DNA from: Nocardioides sp. InS609-2
GTDB taxonomy: Bacteria; Actinomycetota; Actinomycetes; Propionibacteriales; Nocardioidaceae
DNA: 64,000 bases
NCBI RefSeq assembly: GCF_023208195.1
Contig: NZ_CP060034.1
Coordinates: 1,860,001 to 1,924,000, forward strand
Direction: 5' to 3'
Shown: positions 54,584 through 64,000 of the stretch, one piece after another
Numbering within the stretch: the first letter of the stretch is position 1
How the letters are laid out: every line of letters starts with the position of its first letter
Program-made: the position numbers and the translations under genes
The notes under the pieces: model-generated
Database searches by the model: none
What the model was told of the DNA's origin: nothing
What the model saw: the letters and a program-made list of their open reading frames with translations, nothing else

Positions 54584-57124
54584 TCACTCCGTCGCGATTG
54601 CCTCGAGTACGTCGAGCCGCGCGGCCCGCCGCGCGGGGAGCACTGCCGCCAGCACACCCACCACCACGGAGACCGCAAGGAACGCACCAAGCTGGTCCCA
54701 CGGCACCGAGATGACCTCGAGACCCTCGTCGCGCAGGGCGTACATCATGGCGATGCCGAAGCCGACGCCGAGCACACTGCCCAGCACTGCGCCGAGCACT
54801 GCGATCACCACCGACTCACAGGTGATCATCCGCCGGAGCTGGCTGCGTGACAACCCCACGGCCCGCAGCAGTCCGACCTCGCGGGTGCGCTCGATGACCG
54901 ACAGCGCGAGCGTGTTGACGATGCCGAGTACGGCGATGAAGAGCGCCAGGCCCAGCAGAGCGAAGATCATCAGCACCAGCTGGTCGATGGGTCCGCGCTG
55001 CTCCTCGGCGAAGGCGGCCTGGTCCTTGACCGTGACGATGGGCAGCTCGGCCACCACCTCGTCGATCGCCGCCTCGAGGGCCGGCGTCTGCCTGTCGACG
55101 TCGATGACCAGGAAGTTGTCGCGTTCGGGGAAGCCGGCCTTCTTCAGCGTCGACAGCGTCGTCTGGATCGGGAAGCCGACCACCGGGTTGTCGGCGAACG
55201 TGCCGGCCACGGGGTAGGTCACCTCCTCCCCGTTGAAGGTGATCTGGTAGTCGTCACCGACTGCCAGGTCGTGATCCTCGGCGTACTTGTCAGAGACGAG
55301 CACCGCGCCGTCGCGCAGGTCGTCGAGCGAACCGGTCACCATTTCGAGGCCGAGCGCCCCGGACAACGAGGACTTCTCGCTCGCACCGACGCCCTGCTGC
55401 CCGTCGTCGTACTCGCCGAAGGCCCAGCGCTGGCGAGCCACCGACTCCACGCCGTCGATCTTGCTCATCCGGTTGCCGATGCGCGACGAGAACGACTGCC
55501 CCATCAGGTTGCTGACGACGTAGTCGCCCTTGAAGTTCTCCTCGATCGTCTGGTCGACCGACGCCTTAGCGGAGTCCCCGACAATCGCCATCGTGGCAGC
55601 CAGCGCCAGTCCGATCATCAGGGCCGACGCGGTTGCGGTCGTACGACGCGGGTTGCGCAGGGAGTTCTGGCCGGCCAGGTTTCCGACGGTGCCGAAGACG
55701 CGGGCCAGCAGCCGGTGGGCCACCGCCAGGAACGGCCGGCTCAGCACCGGGCTCGCCGAAGCCACGCCCAGCAGCACCGCGAGCACACCACCCCCGACGA
55801 ACCAGCCACCCCGGCTCACCGAGGTGAACAGCCCCGCGGCCAGCGCACCACACCCGGCCGCGATGAGCAGGAGCCCGCCCAGGAACCGGCGACGCAACGA
55901 CGTCTCCGGCATCGAGATTTCGTCGCGCAACGCCTGCACCGGCGCGATCCGGGACGTACGCCGGGCCGGCAGCCACGCCGCCGCCATGGTGACGACGATG
56001 CCGATGCCGTACGACGCGAGGACGGTGCGCGGCGCGAAGATCAGCGGCTGCCCGGAGAGGTCGAGCCCGAACCGGCCGAAGACGAGCCGGATCACCATCG
56101 CCAGCGCCACGCCCAGGCCCAGCCCGATCGTCGAGCCGAGCACGCCCAGCACGAACGCCTCGAGCAGCACCGACCTGGTCACCTGCCGCCGCGAGGCGCC
56201 GAGGGCACGCAGCAGCGCGAGCTCACGGCTGCGCTGGGCGACCAGCATCGAGAACGTGTTGACGATCAGGAAGGCGCCGACGACCAGTGAGATGCCGGCA
56301 AAGATCAGCAGGAACGTCGTGATGAACGAGATCGCCTGCAACAGCTCGCCGGCGCTGTCGTCGGCCGCGTCGTCACCGGTGACCGCCTCGAAGCCGTCGG
56401 GCAGGCTTAGTGCCACTGCGTCCCGCAGCTCCTCCTGCGAGACCCCGTCGGCAGCCGTCACCCAGAGGTCGGTGTAGGCGTCGCGGCCGTCGAGGAACAG
56501 CTTCTGGGCGGTCCGCGTGTCGAAGGCGGCGAACGTCGCCCCGTTGAGCGAGCCGCCCTGCTCGAAGTCGGCGATGCCCACGAGCACCGGGTTGAGGACC
56601 GACTGGTCGCCGGCCGTGACGATGTGCACGCGATCGCCGCGGTGGTAGCCGGCGCGGTCGGCGGTCGAGGCGTCGAGCACGACCTGGTCACGCCCGCTCG
56701 GTTCGTCCCCGATGATGATGCTGAGACCCTCGAGGTCGTGCCCGGCGGGGGCGTCCGACCAGTTGCCGCCGATGCCGGGCGGGCCCTGGCCACCGACGAC
56801 CTTGTTCTTCCGGTCGACGACGAAGACGCCGCGGTCGGTGACGTTGCCGTCGACGCGCGCTGCGCCCTCCAGGTCCTGCAGATCCTTGAGCACCGACGCC
56901 GGCACGGTGCGAGTCGACGGGCCGTTGCGCAGGTCGCCAGCACCCTCCGGCCGGACGACGACATCGCCGACGGTCGACGCGAACAGTGCCGTGAAGCTTC
57001 GGCCCAGGGTGTCGCTGAAGACGAGAGACCCGGCCACGAACGCAACTCCCAGCACGATCGCGAACGTACTGAGAAACAGCCGGACCTTGCGGCCCAGCAG
57101 GCTCTTGAGGGCGGCGCGGAGCAT
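54584..57124 (-). CDS. FtsX/MacB-type ABC transporter permease
   Basis: An 846-residue permease with two FtsX-like modules. It begins MLRAALKSLLGRKVRLFLSTFAIVLGVAFVAGSLVF. Large extracytoplasmic regions (about 45-250 and 490-690) alternate with four-helix blocks, including SFITTFLLIFAGISLVVGAFLIVNTFSMLVAQRSRELALLRALGASRRQV and its second copy FIAVLGIVNTLALSVIERTREVGLLRAVGLSRSQL. It starts at the ATPase stop (one-base overlap). The pair probably exports lipids or peptides or transduces mechanical force. The substrate is unknown. Confidence 0.92.
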   Translation of the reverse strand: MLRAALKSLLGRKVRLFLSTFAIVLGVAFVAGSLVFSDTLGRSFTALFASTVGDVVVRPEGAGDLRNGPSTRTVPASVLKDLQDLEGAARVDGNVTDRGVFVVDRKNKVVGGQGPPGIGGNWSDAPAGHDLEGLSIIIGDEPSGRDQVVLDASTADRAGYHRGDRVHIVTAGDQSVLNPVLVGIADFEQGGSLNGATFAAFDTRTAQKLFLDGRDAYTDLWVTAADGVSQEELRDAVALSLPDGFEAVTGDDAADDSAGELLQAISFITTFLLIFAGISLVVGAFLIVNTFSMLVAQRSRELALLRALGASRRQVTRSVLLEAFVLGVLGSTIGLGLGVALAMVIRLVFGRFGLDLSGQPLIFAPRTVLASYGIGIVVTMAAAWLPARRTSRIAPVQALRDEISMPETSLRRRFLGGLLLIAAGCGALAAGLFTSVSRGGWFVGGGVLAVLLGVASASPVLSRPFLAVAHRLLARVFGTVGNLAGQNSLRNPRRTTATASALMIGLALAATMAIVGDSAKASVDQTIEENFKGDYVVSNLMGQSFSSRIGNRMSKIDGVESVARQRWAFGEYDDGQQGVGASEKSSLSGALGLEMVTGSLDDLRDGAVLVSDKYAEDHDLAVGDDYQITFNGEEVTYPVAGTFADNPVVGFPIQTTLSTLKKAGFPERDNFLVIDVDRQTPALEAAIDEVVAELPIVTVKDQAAFAEEQRGPIDQLVLMIFALLGLALFIAVLGIVNTLALSVIERTREVGLLRAVGLSRSQLRRMITCESVVIAVLGAVLGSVLGVGFGIAMMYALRDEGLEVISVPWDQLGAFLAVSVVVGVLAAVLPARRAARLDVLEAIATE

Positions 57125-57870
57125 CAGCCGGCCACCGGTGCGCTCATGGTGGCCATGACCTCCAGCACCGACTCGCGATCGGGGTCGCGCAGCTCGTCGA
57201 CCACACGACCGTCGGCGAGGAACACCACCCGATCCGTGTACGCCGCGGCGACCGGGTCGTGGCTCACCATCACGATCGTCTGGCCGTGGTCGTCGACACT
57301 GCTGCGGAGCAGCTCGAGCACCTCGGCACCCGAGCGGGAGTCGAGGTTCCCGGTCGGCTCGTCGGCGAAGACGATGCGCGGACGGCTCACCAGCGCCCGC
57401 GCGATCGCCACCCGCTGCTGCTGGCCGCCGGAGAGCTCATTGGGCTTGTGGCTGAGCCGGTCACCCAGCCCGACAGTCGCAATGACGGAGTCGAACCACT
57501 CAGGGTCGGGCTTGCGGCGCGCGATGGCCAGCGGCAGCACGATGTTCTCGCGCGCGGTCAGGGTCGGCACCAGGTTGAACGACTGGAACACGAAGCCGAT
57601 CTCGTCGCGACGCAGCCGGGTCAGCGCCTTGTCCTTGAGCCGGGTGAGCTCCTGTTCGCCGATGAAGACCTGCCCCGACGTGCCGGTGTCGAGGGCCGCA
57701 CAGCAGTGCATCAGCGTCGACTTGCCCGACCCGCTCGGTCCCATGATCGCGGTGAACTCCCCCGCCACGAGGTCGAGCGTCACGTCGTCGAGCGCACGCA
57801 CCTGGGCCTGGCCGGTGCCATAGGTCTTGGTGAGTTTGCGGACCCGCGCGGCGGGCGTGTGCTCGGTCAT
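57124..57870 (-). CDS. MacB/LolD-type ABC transporter ATP-binding protein
   Basis: A 248-residue ABC ATPase. Walker A is GPSGSGKSTL, Q-loop FVFQSFNLVPTLTARENI, signature LSGGQQQRVAIARAL, Walker B IVFADEPTGNLDS and H-loop VSHDP. ATG 57870 has GGGAGG upstream. It is coupled to the FtsX-type permease. The gene diverges from alkB across a 114-bp region that includes the LexA box. Confidence 0.95.
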   Translation of the reverse strand: MTEHTPAARVRKLTKTYGTGQAQVRALDDVTLDLVAGEFTAIMGPSGSGKSTLMHCCAALDTGTSGQVFIGEQELTRLKDKALTRLRRDEIGFVFQSFNLVPTLTARENIVLPLAIARRKPDPEWFDSVIATVGLGDRLSHKPNELSGGQQQRVAIARALVSRPRIVFADEPTGNLDSRSGAEVLELLRSSVDDHGQTIVMVSHDPVAAAYTDRVVFLADGRVVDELRDPDRESVLEVMATMSAPVAG

Positions 57871-57956
57871 GGTCCCAGCCTCCCGCGCCACGCCAACCAG
57901 GCGCCATGGGGACTCCCCCGGATCCCTCCCGGGGAAACCCCCGAGGATCCATGCGT

Positions 57957-57972
57957 CCGAACAGGTGTTCGA
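57957..57972 (+). promoter_or_regulatory. LexA (SOS) box upstream of alkB
   Basis: CCGAACAGGTGTTCGA differs at one base from the actinobacterial/Bacillus-type consensus TCGAAC-N4-GTTCGA. It abuts the alkB -10 (TATCAT, 57973-57978), so LexA binding would block RNA polymerase. Confidence 0.8.
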
Positions 57973-57978
57973 TATCAT
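57973..57978 (+). promoter_or_regulatory. -10 element, leaderless start of alkB
   Basis: TATCAT, six bases before GTG 57985, directly after the LexA box. Confidence 0.6.
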
Positions 57979-57984
57979 GGAGTC

Positions 57985-58608
57985 GTGGACTTCCAGGGCA
58001 CGCTCTTCGACGAGGCGCCGGCCACTGACGTCGCCGGGCTGCCGACGCTGGCACCCGAGCGCACGCTCTTGTCCAGAGGAGCCTGGGTCGACGTCCAGCG
58101 CAACTGGCTGCCCGGTGCCGATGCCGTGTTCGAGGCGCTGGTGCGTGACGTGCCGTGGCGCGCCGAGCGCCGCCAGATGTACGACCGCGTCGTCGACGTG
58201 CCCCGTCTGGTGCACACGTACGCCGCCGACGAGGCCCTGCCGCACCGGCTGCTCGTCGACGCGCGCGGGGCCCTGTCGGCGCACTACCTGCCCGAGCTCG
58301 GCGAGCCGTTCGTCACCGCCGGCTGCTGCTACTACCGCGACGGCCGCGACTCGGTTGCCTGGCACGGCGACACCATCGGCCGAGGCAGGACGCAGGACAC
58401 CATGGTCGCGATCGTCTCGGTCGGCGACCCACGCCGGCTGCTGCTCCGCCCCCGCGGTGGCGGCGAGTCCGTCGCCGTCGCCATGGGCCACGGGGACCTG
58501 CTCGTGATGGGCGGTTCGTGCCAGCGCACCTGGGAGCACGCCGTACCCAAGACGGCGCATGCCGGCCCGCGGCTGTCGGTGCAGTTCCGGCCGCAGGGCG
58601 TGTTCTGA
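57985..58608 (+). CDS. alkB: AlkB-type alpha-ketoglutarate-dependent dioxygenase
   Basis: A 207-residue Fe(II)/2-oxoglutarate oxygenase predicted to demethylate alkylated bases. Iron ligands are in AWHGDTIGRG (H-x-D) and TWEHAVPKT (His); the 2-oxoglutarate arginine is in LSVQFRPQG, and GCCYYRDGRDSVAWHGD is the usual core. The GTG at 57985 is set by TATCAT six bases upstream. The LexA box at the promoter suggests induction by DNA damage, apart from any Ada-type control. Confidence 0.92.
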   Translation: MDFQGTLFDEAPATDVAGLPTLAPERTLLSRGAWVDVQRNWLPGADAVFEALVRDVPWRAERRQMYDRVVDVPRLVHTYAADEALPHRLLVDARGALSAHYLPELGEPFVTAGCCYYRDGRDSVAWHGDTIGRGRTQDTMVAIVSVGDPRRLLLRPRGGGESVAVAMGHGDLLVMGGSCQRTWEHAVPKTAHAGPRLSVQFRPQGVF

Positions 58609-58633
58609 CGGTCAGAGCTGCACGCTGGGCGGC

Positions 58634-59293
58634 TCAGCTCGCGTACGCGTCCTGGTAGAGCTTGTCGAGGTCCTCGGAGTACGGCGCGCTGAACCCGCAG
58701 AGCGTCACGGTGTCCTGGAAGGCCGTGACGAGGTAGCGACCGCCGACCTGGAAGTCGACCGCGACCAGCAGCTCCTGGAGCTGCTTGCTCGGCGCCGTCA
58801 CCGTGACCGTCTCGGTGGGGGTGCCCTTGAACCATGTGGTGGGCGCGAGCGTGACCTGGTCACCCTCGATCGAGGTGACGGAGCCGTCGAAGGCGAGCGT
58901 GTTGCCGCGGAGCACCCGCACGTTGGGGACCATGCACTTGGCCTCGACCGCGTCGCCCGTGACCAGCGCGGTCGTGGAGCCGGGCTCGGCAACCGGCTGT
59001 GCCGGCGCCTGGCTGGTGGGCTCCTGGGCCGTGGGGGACTGCACGTCGTCGTCACTACGCAGCGCTGCGAAGGATACGCCCGCAATGACGACGACGGCAG
59101 CGGCTGCCGCGACCCAGACGAGGGGGCTGCGGCGCCGCGTCGTCTCGGGTCGGAGTTCGGGGGTGTGGTTGCTCATGGCGTCCTCCAGGAGTCGGGCCAC
59201 CTGCTCGGGGGGCGCGGGCGTCAGTCGGGCGGCCGGGTCGATCGCGCTCAGGCTGCGGCGCAGCTCCTCGTCGTCGTAGCCGTAGTCGTTCAC
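58634..59293 (-). CDS. single-span membrane protein, candidate anti-sigma factor
   Basis: A 219-residue protein. The cytosolic N-terminus (about 55 residues, DDEELRRSLSAIDPAARLTPAPPEQVARLLEDAM) precedes a membrane helix (LVWVAAAAAVVVIAGVSFAAL, about 58-78) and an external domain with two cysteines (EAKCMVPNVRVLRG... VTLCGFSAPYSEDLDKLYQDAY). It lies 10 bp after an ECF sigma factor gene, the usual place of an anti-sigma factor, but has no HxxxCxxC zinc motif. GTG 59293 follows AGGGAGG; ATGs at 59317 and 59326 lie upstream. Confidence 0.68.
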   Translation of the reverse strand: MNDYGYDDEELRRSLSAIDPAARLTPAPPEQVARLLEDAMSNHTPELRPETTRRRSPLVWVAAAAAVVVIAGVSFAALRSDDDVQSPTAQEPTSQAPAQPVAEPGSTTALVTGDAVEAKCMVPNVRVLRGNTLAFDGSVTSIEGDQVTLAPTTWFKGTPTETVTVTAPSKQLQELLVAVDFQVGGRYLVTAFQDTVTLCGFSAPYSEDLDKLYQDAYAS

Positions 59294-59303
59294 GATGGCC
59301 TCC

Positions 59304-59798
59304 CTATGCCCCTTCATGTCCGGCACCGGTGCCGGTCTTTCGCAGGTCCTCGAGCAGCTTTCCCTTGGCCCGGTGCAGGCGGATGCTCACGGCGTTGGCG
59401 GTGAGGTCGAGCACGGCGCCGATCTCGGCGGGCGTCAGCTGCTCCCACGCCCACAGCCGGACCAGCTCACGGTCCCGGTCGGGCAGCCGGTCGAGCGCCT
59501 CGGCCAGCCGGACGTCGGTGCCGACCGGGTGCGGTTCGACGGGCTGCCCGGCCACCTTCGCGGCCACCCGCGTCTGCCGTCGGCGGCTGCGCTCGGCGTT
59601 CTGAAGGCAGCCCCGCGCCACGCCGTACGCCCAGGGCAGTGGGTTGTCGGGCACCTCGTCGAAGCGCCGCCACAGCACCAGCAGGGTGTCGGAGAGGACG
59701 TCGTCGGCGGTGTCTGAGTCGGTACGACGCACGAGGAACCGGCGCAGCGGCTCGATCACCTCGCGTGCCAGCGTCTCGAACCGCTCCTCCCGTGTCAC
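59304..59798 (-). CDS. ECF-type RNA polymerase sigma factor
   Basis: A 164-residue sigma-70 family ECF factor. Region 2 is RFLVRRTDSDTADDVLSDTLLVLWRRFDEVPDNPLPWAYGVARGCLQNAERSRRR and region 4 is ALDRLPDRDRELVRLWAWEQLTPAEIGAVLDLTANAVSIRLHRAKGKL. The GTG at 59798 follows TACGTT by six bases. It is followed by a membrane protein that probably controls it. Its regulon is unknown. Confidence 0.92.
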   Translation of the reverse strand: MTREERFETLAREVIEPLRRFLVRRTDSDTADDVLSDTLLVLWRRFDEVPDNPLPWAYGVARGCLQNAERSRRRQTRVAAKVAGQPVEPHPVGTDVRLAEALDRLPDRDRELVRLWAWEQLTPAEIGAVLDLTANAVSIRLHRAKGKLLEDLRKTGTGAGHEGA

Positions 59799-59804
59799 CC
59801 CTCC

Positions 59805-59810
59805 AACGTA
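59805..59810 (-). promoter_or_regulatory. -10 element, leaderless start of sigma factor gene
   Basis: TACGTT on the minus strand, six bases before GTG 59798. The six bases are GGAGGG, too close to the start to work as a Shine-Dalgarno. Confidence 0.5.
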
Positions 59811-59824
59811 GCGAGCCGGCGTCG

Positions 59825-61306
59825 TCAGCGGCCCGGCCGGGGCAGCGGCCCGAAGTCCTCGCGGCAGGCGTCACCCGAGCACGACGACAACAGGTTGGTA
59901 CGCCGGAACAGCTCGCGGCGCACCCGCGCGTACTTCTTCACGGCCGCCAGGTTGCGAAGTTCGTAGGGGTCCCGGGCGTGGTCGTAGAGCTCGACGAAGC
60001 CGGTGCGGTTCCAGCGGACGAACGTGTAACGGCCGGTGTGGACACCCCGGAACGTCCAGTCGATCGTGCCACGCCGGTGGAACGGGCCGGCCTGGATGAG
60101 CGAGGTGCGAGCCAGAGGCGCGCCGGCGCGTGCCGCCCCCAGCACCGACACGCCGTCCATCGGGCGCCCCGGCGTCGCACCGGAGATCTCCACCAGCGTG
60201 GGCGCGAGGTCGACCGTCGAAGCGATGTTGGACCGCACGACACCCGGCGGGATGCCCGGGCCACGCACGAGCAGCGGCACCCGCAGCGACTCGCGGTAGG
60301 CCAGCAGCTTGCCGGTGTAGCGGTGCTCGCCCAGCAGGTAGCCGTTGTCGCTGGTGAAGATCAGGTAGGTGTTGTCGAGCTCGCCGGCGGCGCGCAGCGC
60401 CTCGACGGTGGCAGCGACCCCCTCGTCGACCGAGGCCAGCGACCGGATGCGCTGGGTGAAGAGGCGCTGCAGGGTCGCGGCGCGCTTGCGCTTCTCCTTG
60501 CGGATGAGGATCGGCTTGTCCGAGACGTCCTGCTCGTTGTATGACGGCTTGTCGAGCGACGGCAGCCGCGAACCGGGATACAGGCCGGCGTGCCGGGTTG
60601 CCGGCGTCGGCGGGGCGGCGCACGTGTCGAGGGGCAGGTTGTCGGTGCACTGGCCGTGGGGGGCGACGTACGACGACCAGATGAAGAACGGGTCCTGGTC
60701 GCCGGCGTACTCGCCGATCAGGTCGACCGTGCGGTTGGTGACGAAGTCGTTGCTGTGCAGGTCGTCGTGGTGCTCGACCAGCGCGCCGTCGTCGTACACG
60801 GTGTAGTCGAAGGCCTGGTAGGTGCCGTGGGTGAACGGCGCCCAGTGGTCCCAGCCGGCCTGGATGCCGTCGCGCTCGGAGTAGAGGTTGAGGTACTTGC
60901 CGACGAACCCGGTGGCGTAGCCCGCGTCGTGCAGCCAGCTCGCGACACTGTTGCCCGGCTCCTTGAGCGCCCCGAACCCGCCATGCGGGCCGGAGTTGCT
61001 GCGTACGCCGTTGTTCTGCGCGTACTGACCGGTGACCATCTCGGCGCGGGCCGGGCAGCACAGCGGATGTGGCGAGATCGCCTGGCCGAACGTCGCCCCG
61101 CCACCACCGAGTGCCGCTCGGGTCTGCGGCATCCAGTAGAGATCCTCGAGCGTCTGGTCGTCGGTGGTGATCAGCACGATGTTGGGCCGGTCGCCCGGCG
61201 CCTGCGCCTGCGCGGCCACCCGCGGCGTTGCCGGCACAGCCGCGATGGCGGCAGCCAGGGCCACGAGGGCGACGGCGAAGCGGGCAGTTCCACGAGATGT
61301 CTTCAT
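59825..61306 (-). CDS. secreted sulfatase
   Basis: A 493-residue type I sulfatase with a signal peptide (ARFAVALVALAAAIAAVPATPRVAAQA). Metal-binding DD is in NIVLITTDDQ (49-50). CCPAR (Cys83-Arg87) is the C-x-P-x-R formylglycine site, which needs maturation by a formylglycine-generating enzyme. Later come GKYLN, APHGQC and TSDNGYLLGEH with the second metal site. It probably hydrolyses extracellular sulfate esters. ATG 61306 is the first codon that gives a full signal peptide; a GTCAC/GTGAC palindrome (61314-61330) lies just upstream. Confidence 0.92.
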   Translation of the reverse strand: MKTSRGTARFAVALVALAAAIAAVPATPRVAAQAQAPGDRPNIVLITTDDQTLEDLYWMPQTRAALGGGGATFGQAISPHPLCCPARAEMVTGQYAQNNGVRSNSGPHGGFGALKEPGNSVASWLHDAGYATGFVGKYLNLYSERDGIQAGWDHWAPFTHGTYQAFDYTVYDDGALVEHHDDLHSNDFVTNRTVDLIGEYAGDQDPFFIWSSYVAPHGQCTDNLPLDTCAAPPTPATRHAGLYPGSRLPSLDKPSYNEQDVSDKPILIRKEKRKRAATLQRLFTQRIRSLASVDEGVAATVEALRAAGELDNTYLIFTSDNGYLLGEHRYTGKLLAYRESLRVPLLVRGPGIPPGVVRSNIASTVDLAPTLVEISGATPGRPMDGVSVLGAARAGAPLARTSLIQAGPFHRRGTIDWTFRGVHTGRYTFVRWNRTGFVELYDHARDPYELRNLAAVKKYARVRRELFRRTNLLSSCSGDACREDFGPLPRPGR

Positions 61307-61365
61307 CGGCCGGGTCACGGTACCTGTGACGCAGCTCCGATCCGGGAAGTTGCCCCGACACGCAA

Positions 61366-61394
61366 CAAGGCCCCCGCTCCGAGCGGGGGCCTTG
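61366..61394 (-). terminator. groEL terminator
   Basis: A perfect 12-bp stem CAAGGCCCCCGC / GCGGGGGCCTTG with loop TCCGA, downstream of groEL on the minus strand and upstream of the sulfatase gene. The tail TTGTTGCGT is only weakly U-rich. Confidence 0.8.
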
Positions 61395-61435
61395 CTGTCT
61401 CGCACGTTGGAGCCAGGCGGTCTCAAAACCACATG

Positions 61436-63278
<1,843 letters not shown>

Positions 63279-63298
63279 TCAACGTCACCAGTGCCGTG

Positions 63299-63325
63299 TT
63301 GTCACTCTCATGGCGAGAGTGCCAG
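63299..63325 (-). promoter_or_regulatory. second, degenerate CIRCE operator
   Basis: On the minus strand CTGGCACTC, nine bases, GAGTGACAA: the same 9-9-9 layout as CIRCE (TTAGCACTC-N9-GAGTGCTAA) with two mismatches in each arm. It lies 35 bp (centre to centre) downstream of the better copy, between it and groEL. Confidence 0.6.
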
Positions 63326-63333
63326 CGTCATGT

Positions 63334-63360
63334 TTAGCACTCGAAGGGGGCGAGTGCAAA
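63334..63360 (-). promoter_or_regulatory. CIRCE operator (HrcA site) of groEL
   Basis: TTAGCACTC, nine bases, GAGTGCAAA on the plus strand: one mismatch to the CIRCE consensus. On the minus strand its TTGCAC could double as the -35 of the groEL promoter, with AAACAT (63335-63330) as a possible -10. HrcA should repress groEL here under non-stress conditions. Confidence 0.88.
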
Positions 63361-63385
63361 CGAATCGCGGCCTTCCGGACCCCGG

Positions 63386-64000
63386 TCAGCGCGCGGCCAG
63401 CCAGGTCTCGAAGTCGGGTCCGTCGAGTACGGCGTCGCCCCGGGGCACGAGGGCGCCGGCCCGGATGAGCTTCTCGGCCCGCCCGGGCAGCCACAGCGGC
63501 ACGGAGATGTAGCGCTTGCCGGCGGCCCGGACGTGGCGGCGTACCTGCCGGATCAGGGTGTCGGGCCGCGGCCCCGCGAGGTTGACCGTGCCGTCCTCGT
63601 CGCCGTGCGCGAGCCGGACCAGGTGCGCGGCAACGGTCTCGATCGCCACGGTCTGCACGGGCTGGATCGGCACCCCGACGACCGGGCCCTTGCGTGTCCA
63701 CTGCATCAGCTGGCCGCCGAAGTCGTGGAACTGCGTGGCCCGCAGGATCGTCGACGGCACGTCGCCACGGCGAGCCGCCTCCTCCTGCGCGAGCTTGGCG
63801 GCGAAGTAGCCCCGCCCCTCCAGCCCGTCGATGCCGTAGATCGACAGCGTGACGATGCGACGCACTCCGGCACGGGCACCCGCGGTCTGCAGGTTGCCGG
63901 CCACGCTCGTGAAGAACGCAGAGGCCACATCGCGATCCATCGAGGACACATTGGCGGCGTCGATCACGACCTCCACCCCGGCCAGTCCCTCGTCGAGCCC
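63386..64000 (-). CDS. NAD(P)-binding NmrA/SDR-like protein (partial, 5' end outside window)
   Basis: 204 C-terminal residues of an atypical short-chain dehydrogenase/NmrA-like protein. The visible part includes [86 protein letters not shown], typical of extended NmrA-type NAD(P)-binding proteins that lack the classical YxxxK. The frame stays open to the right edge, so the Rossmann glycine motif is outside the window. It lies upstream of groEL on the same strand. Confidence 0.82.
   Translation of the reverse strand, partial: GLDEGLAGVEVVIDAANVSSMDRDVASAFFTSVAGNLQTAGARAGVRRIVTLSIYGIDGLEGRGYFAAKLAQEEAARRGDVPSTILRATQFHDFGGQLMQWTRKGPVVGVPIQPVQTVAIETVAAHLVRLAHGDEDGTVNLAGPRPDTLIRQVRRHVRAAGKRYISVPLWLPGRAEKLIRAGALVPRGDAVLDGPDFETWLAAR

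Noticed and set aside
57900..57956. GGATCC-flanked C/G-rich stretch upstream of alkB as a mobile-element end
   Set aside because: The repeats are short palindromes with no target duplication or terminal inverted repeats; they are more likely ordinary GC-rich spacer.

Overview
This 64 kb window is high-GC DNA with GTG starts, 4-nt ATGA/GTGA gene overlaps and many leaderless-type promoters. It looks like chromosome of an actinomycete, most likely Nocardioides or a close relative in Nocardioidaceae. I base that on protein character and gene order; no search was run. I recognised no rRNA, tRNA, CRISPR array, prophage or intact insertion sequence.

Layout. 1-6753 (minus): the S10 operon (rpsJ-rplC-rplD-rplW-rplB-rpsS-rplV-rpsC-rplP-rpmC-rpsQ) running into the spc operon (rplN-rplX-rplE, cut by the left edge). 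7128-15556: a lipoprotein hydrolase, then a translationally coupled membrane cluster (membrane protein, DUF4129, DUF4350, MoxR ATPase, DUF58) with divergent SpoIIM-like and RDD genes. From memory this order matches M. tuberculosis Rv3689-Rv3695. A short Erm-type rRNA methylase with a possible leader peptide sits inside it. 15559-20382: AraC and VOC genes, an MFS exporter, a frameshifted TPR-type pseudogene, methyltransferases and trmB. 20443-24743 (minus): the str operon (rpsL-rpsG-fusA-tuf) with a near-consensus promoter and a strong terminator. 24929-31284: MarR/MFS pair, purine permease, DUF2530, DUF3027, MFS, long cold-shock protein. 31386-41058: a HAD-LarE fusion, an S8 protease, acyl-CoA synthetase, MHS transporter, 3-hydroxybutyrate dehydrogenase and a PucR-type regulator. 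41042-44294: a PP2C/FHA/RDD-FHA signalling operon. 44388-51822: an XPB-type helicase with its helicase-associated partner and a CGNR protein, then a LolA/RseB-like protein with an ABC exporter. 51826-59798: lipase, DUF3995/TetR pair, GntR regulator, MacB-type ABC transporter, SOS-boxed alkB, ECF sigma factor with a putative membrane regulator. 59825-64000: sulfatase, groEL under two CIRCE operators, and a partial NAD(P)-binding protein.

The strongest new signals are regulatory. About twenty starts are preceded by a TANNNT hexamer ending 6-8 nt before the ATG/GTG, as expected for leaderless mRNAs, and this fixes several starts. Two divergent genes (SpoIIM and RDD) share one overlapping pair of such -10 boxes. 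The erm-like gene is preceded by a leaderless 25-codon frame with a YFVMV stretch resembling macrolide-stalling leader peptides. Other points of note are the HAD-LarE fusion, a sunset-like C-terminal domain on ribosomal protein L4, a LexA box abutting the alkB -10, two copies of a 15-bp-arm palindromic repeat, and a repeat inserted in frame into an acyl-CoA synthetase.
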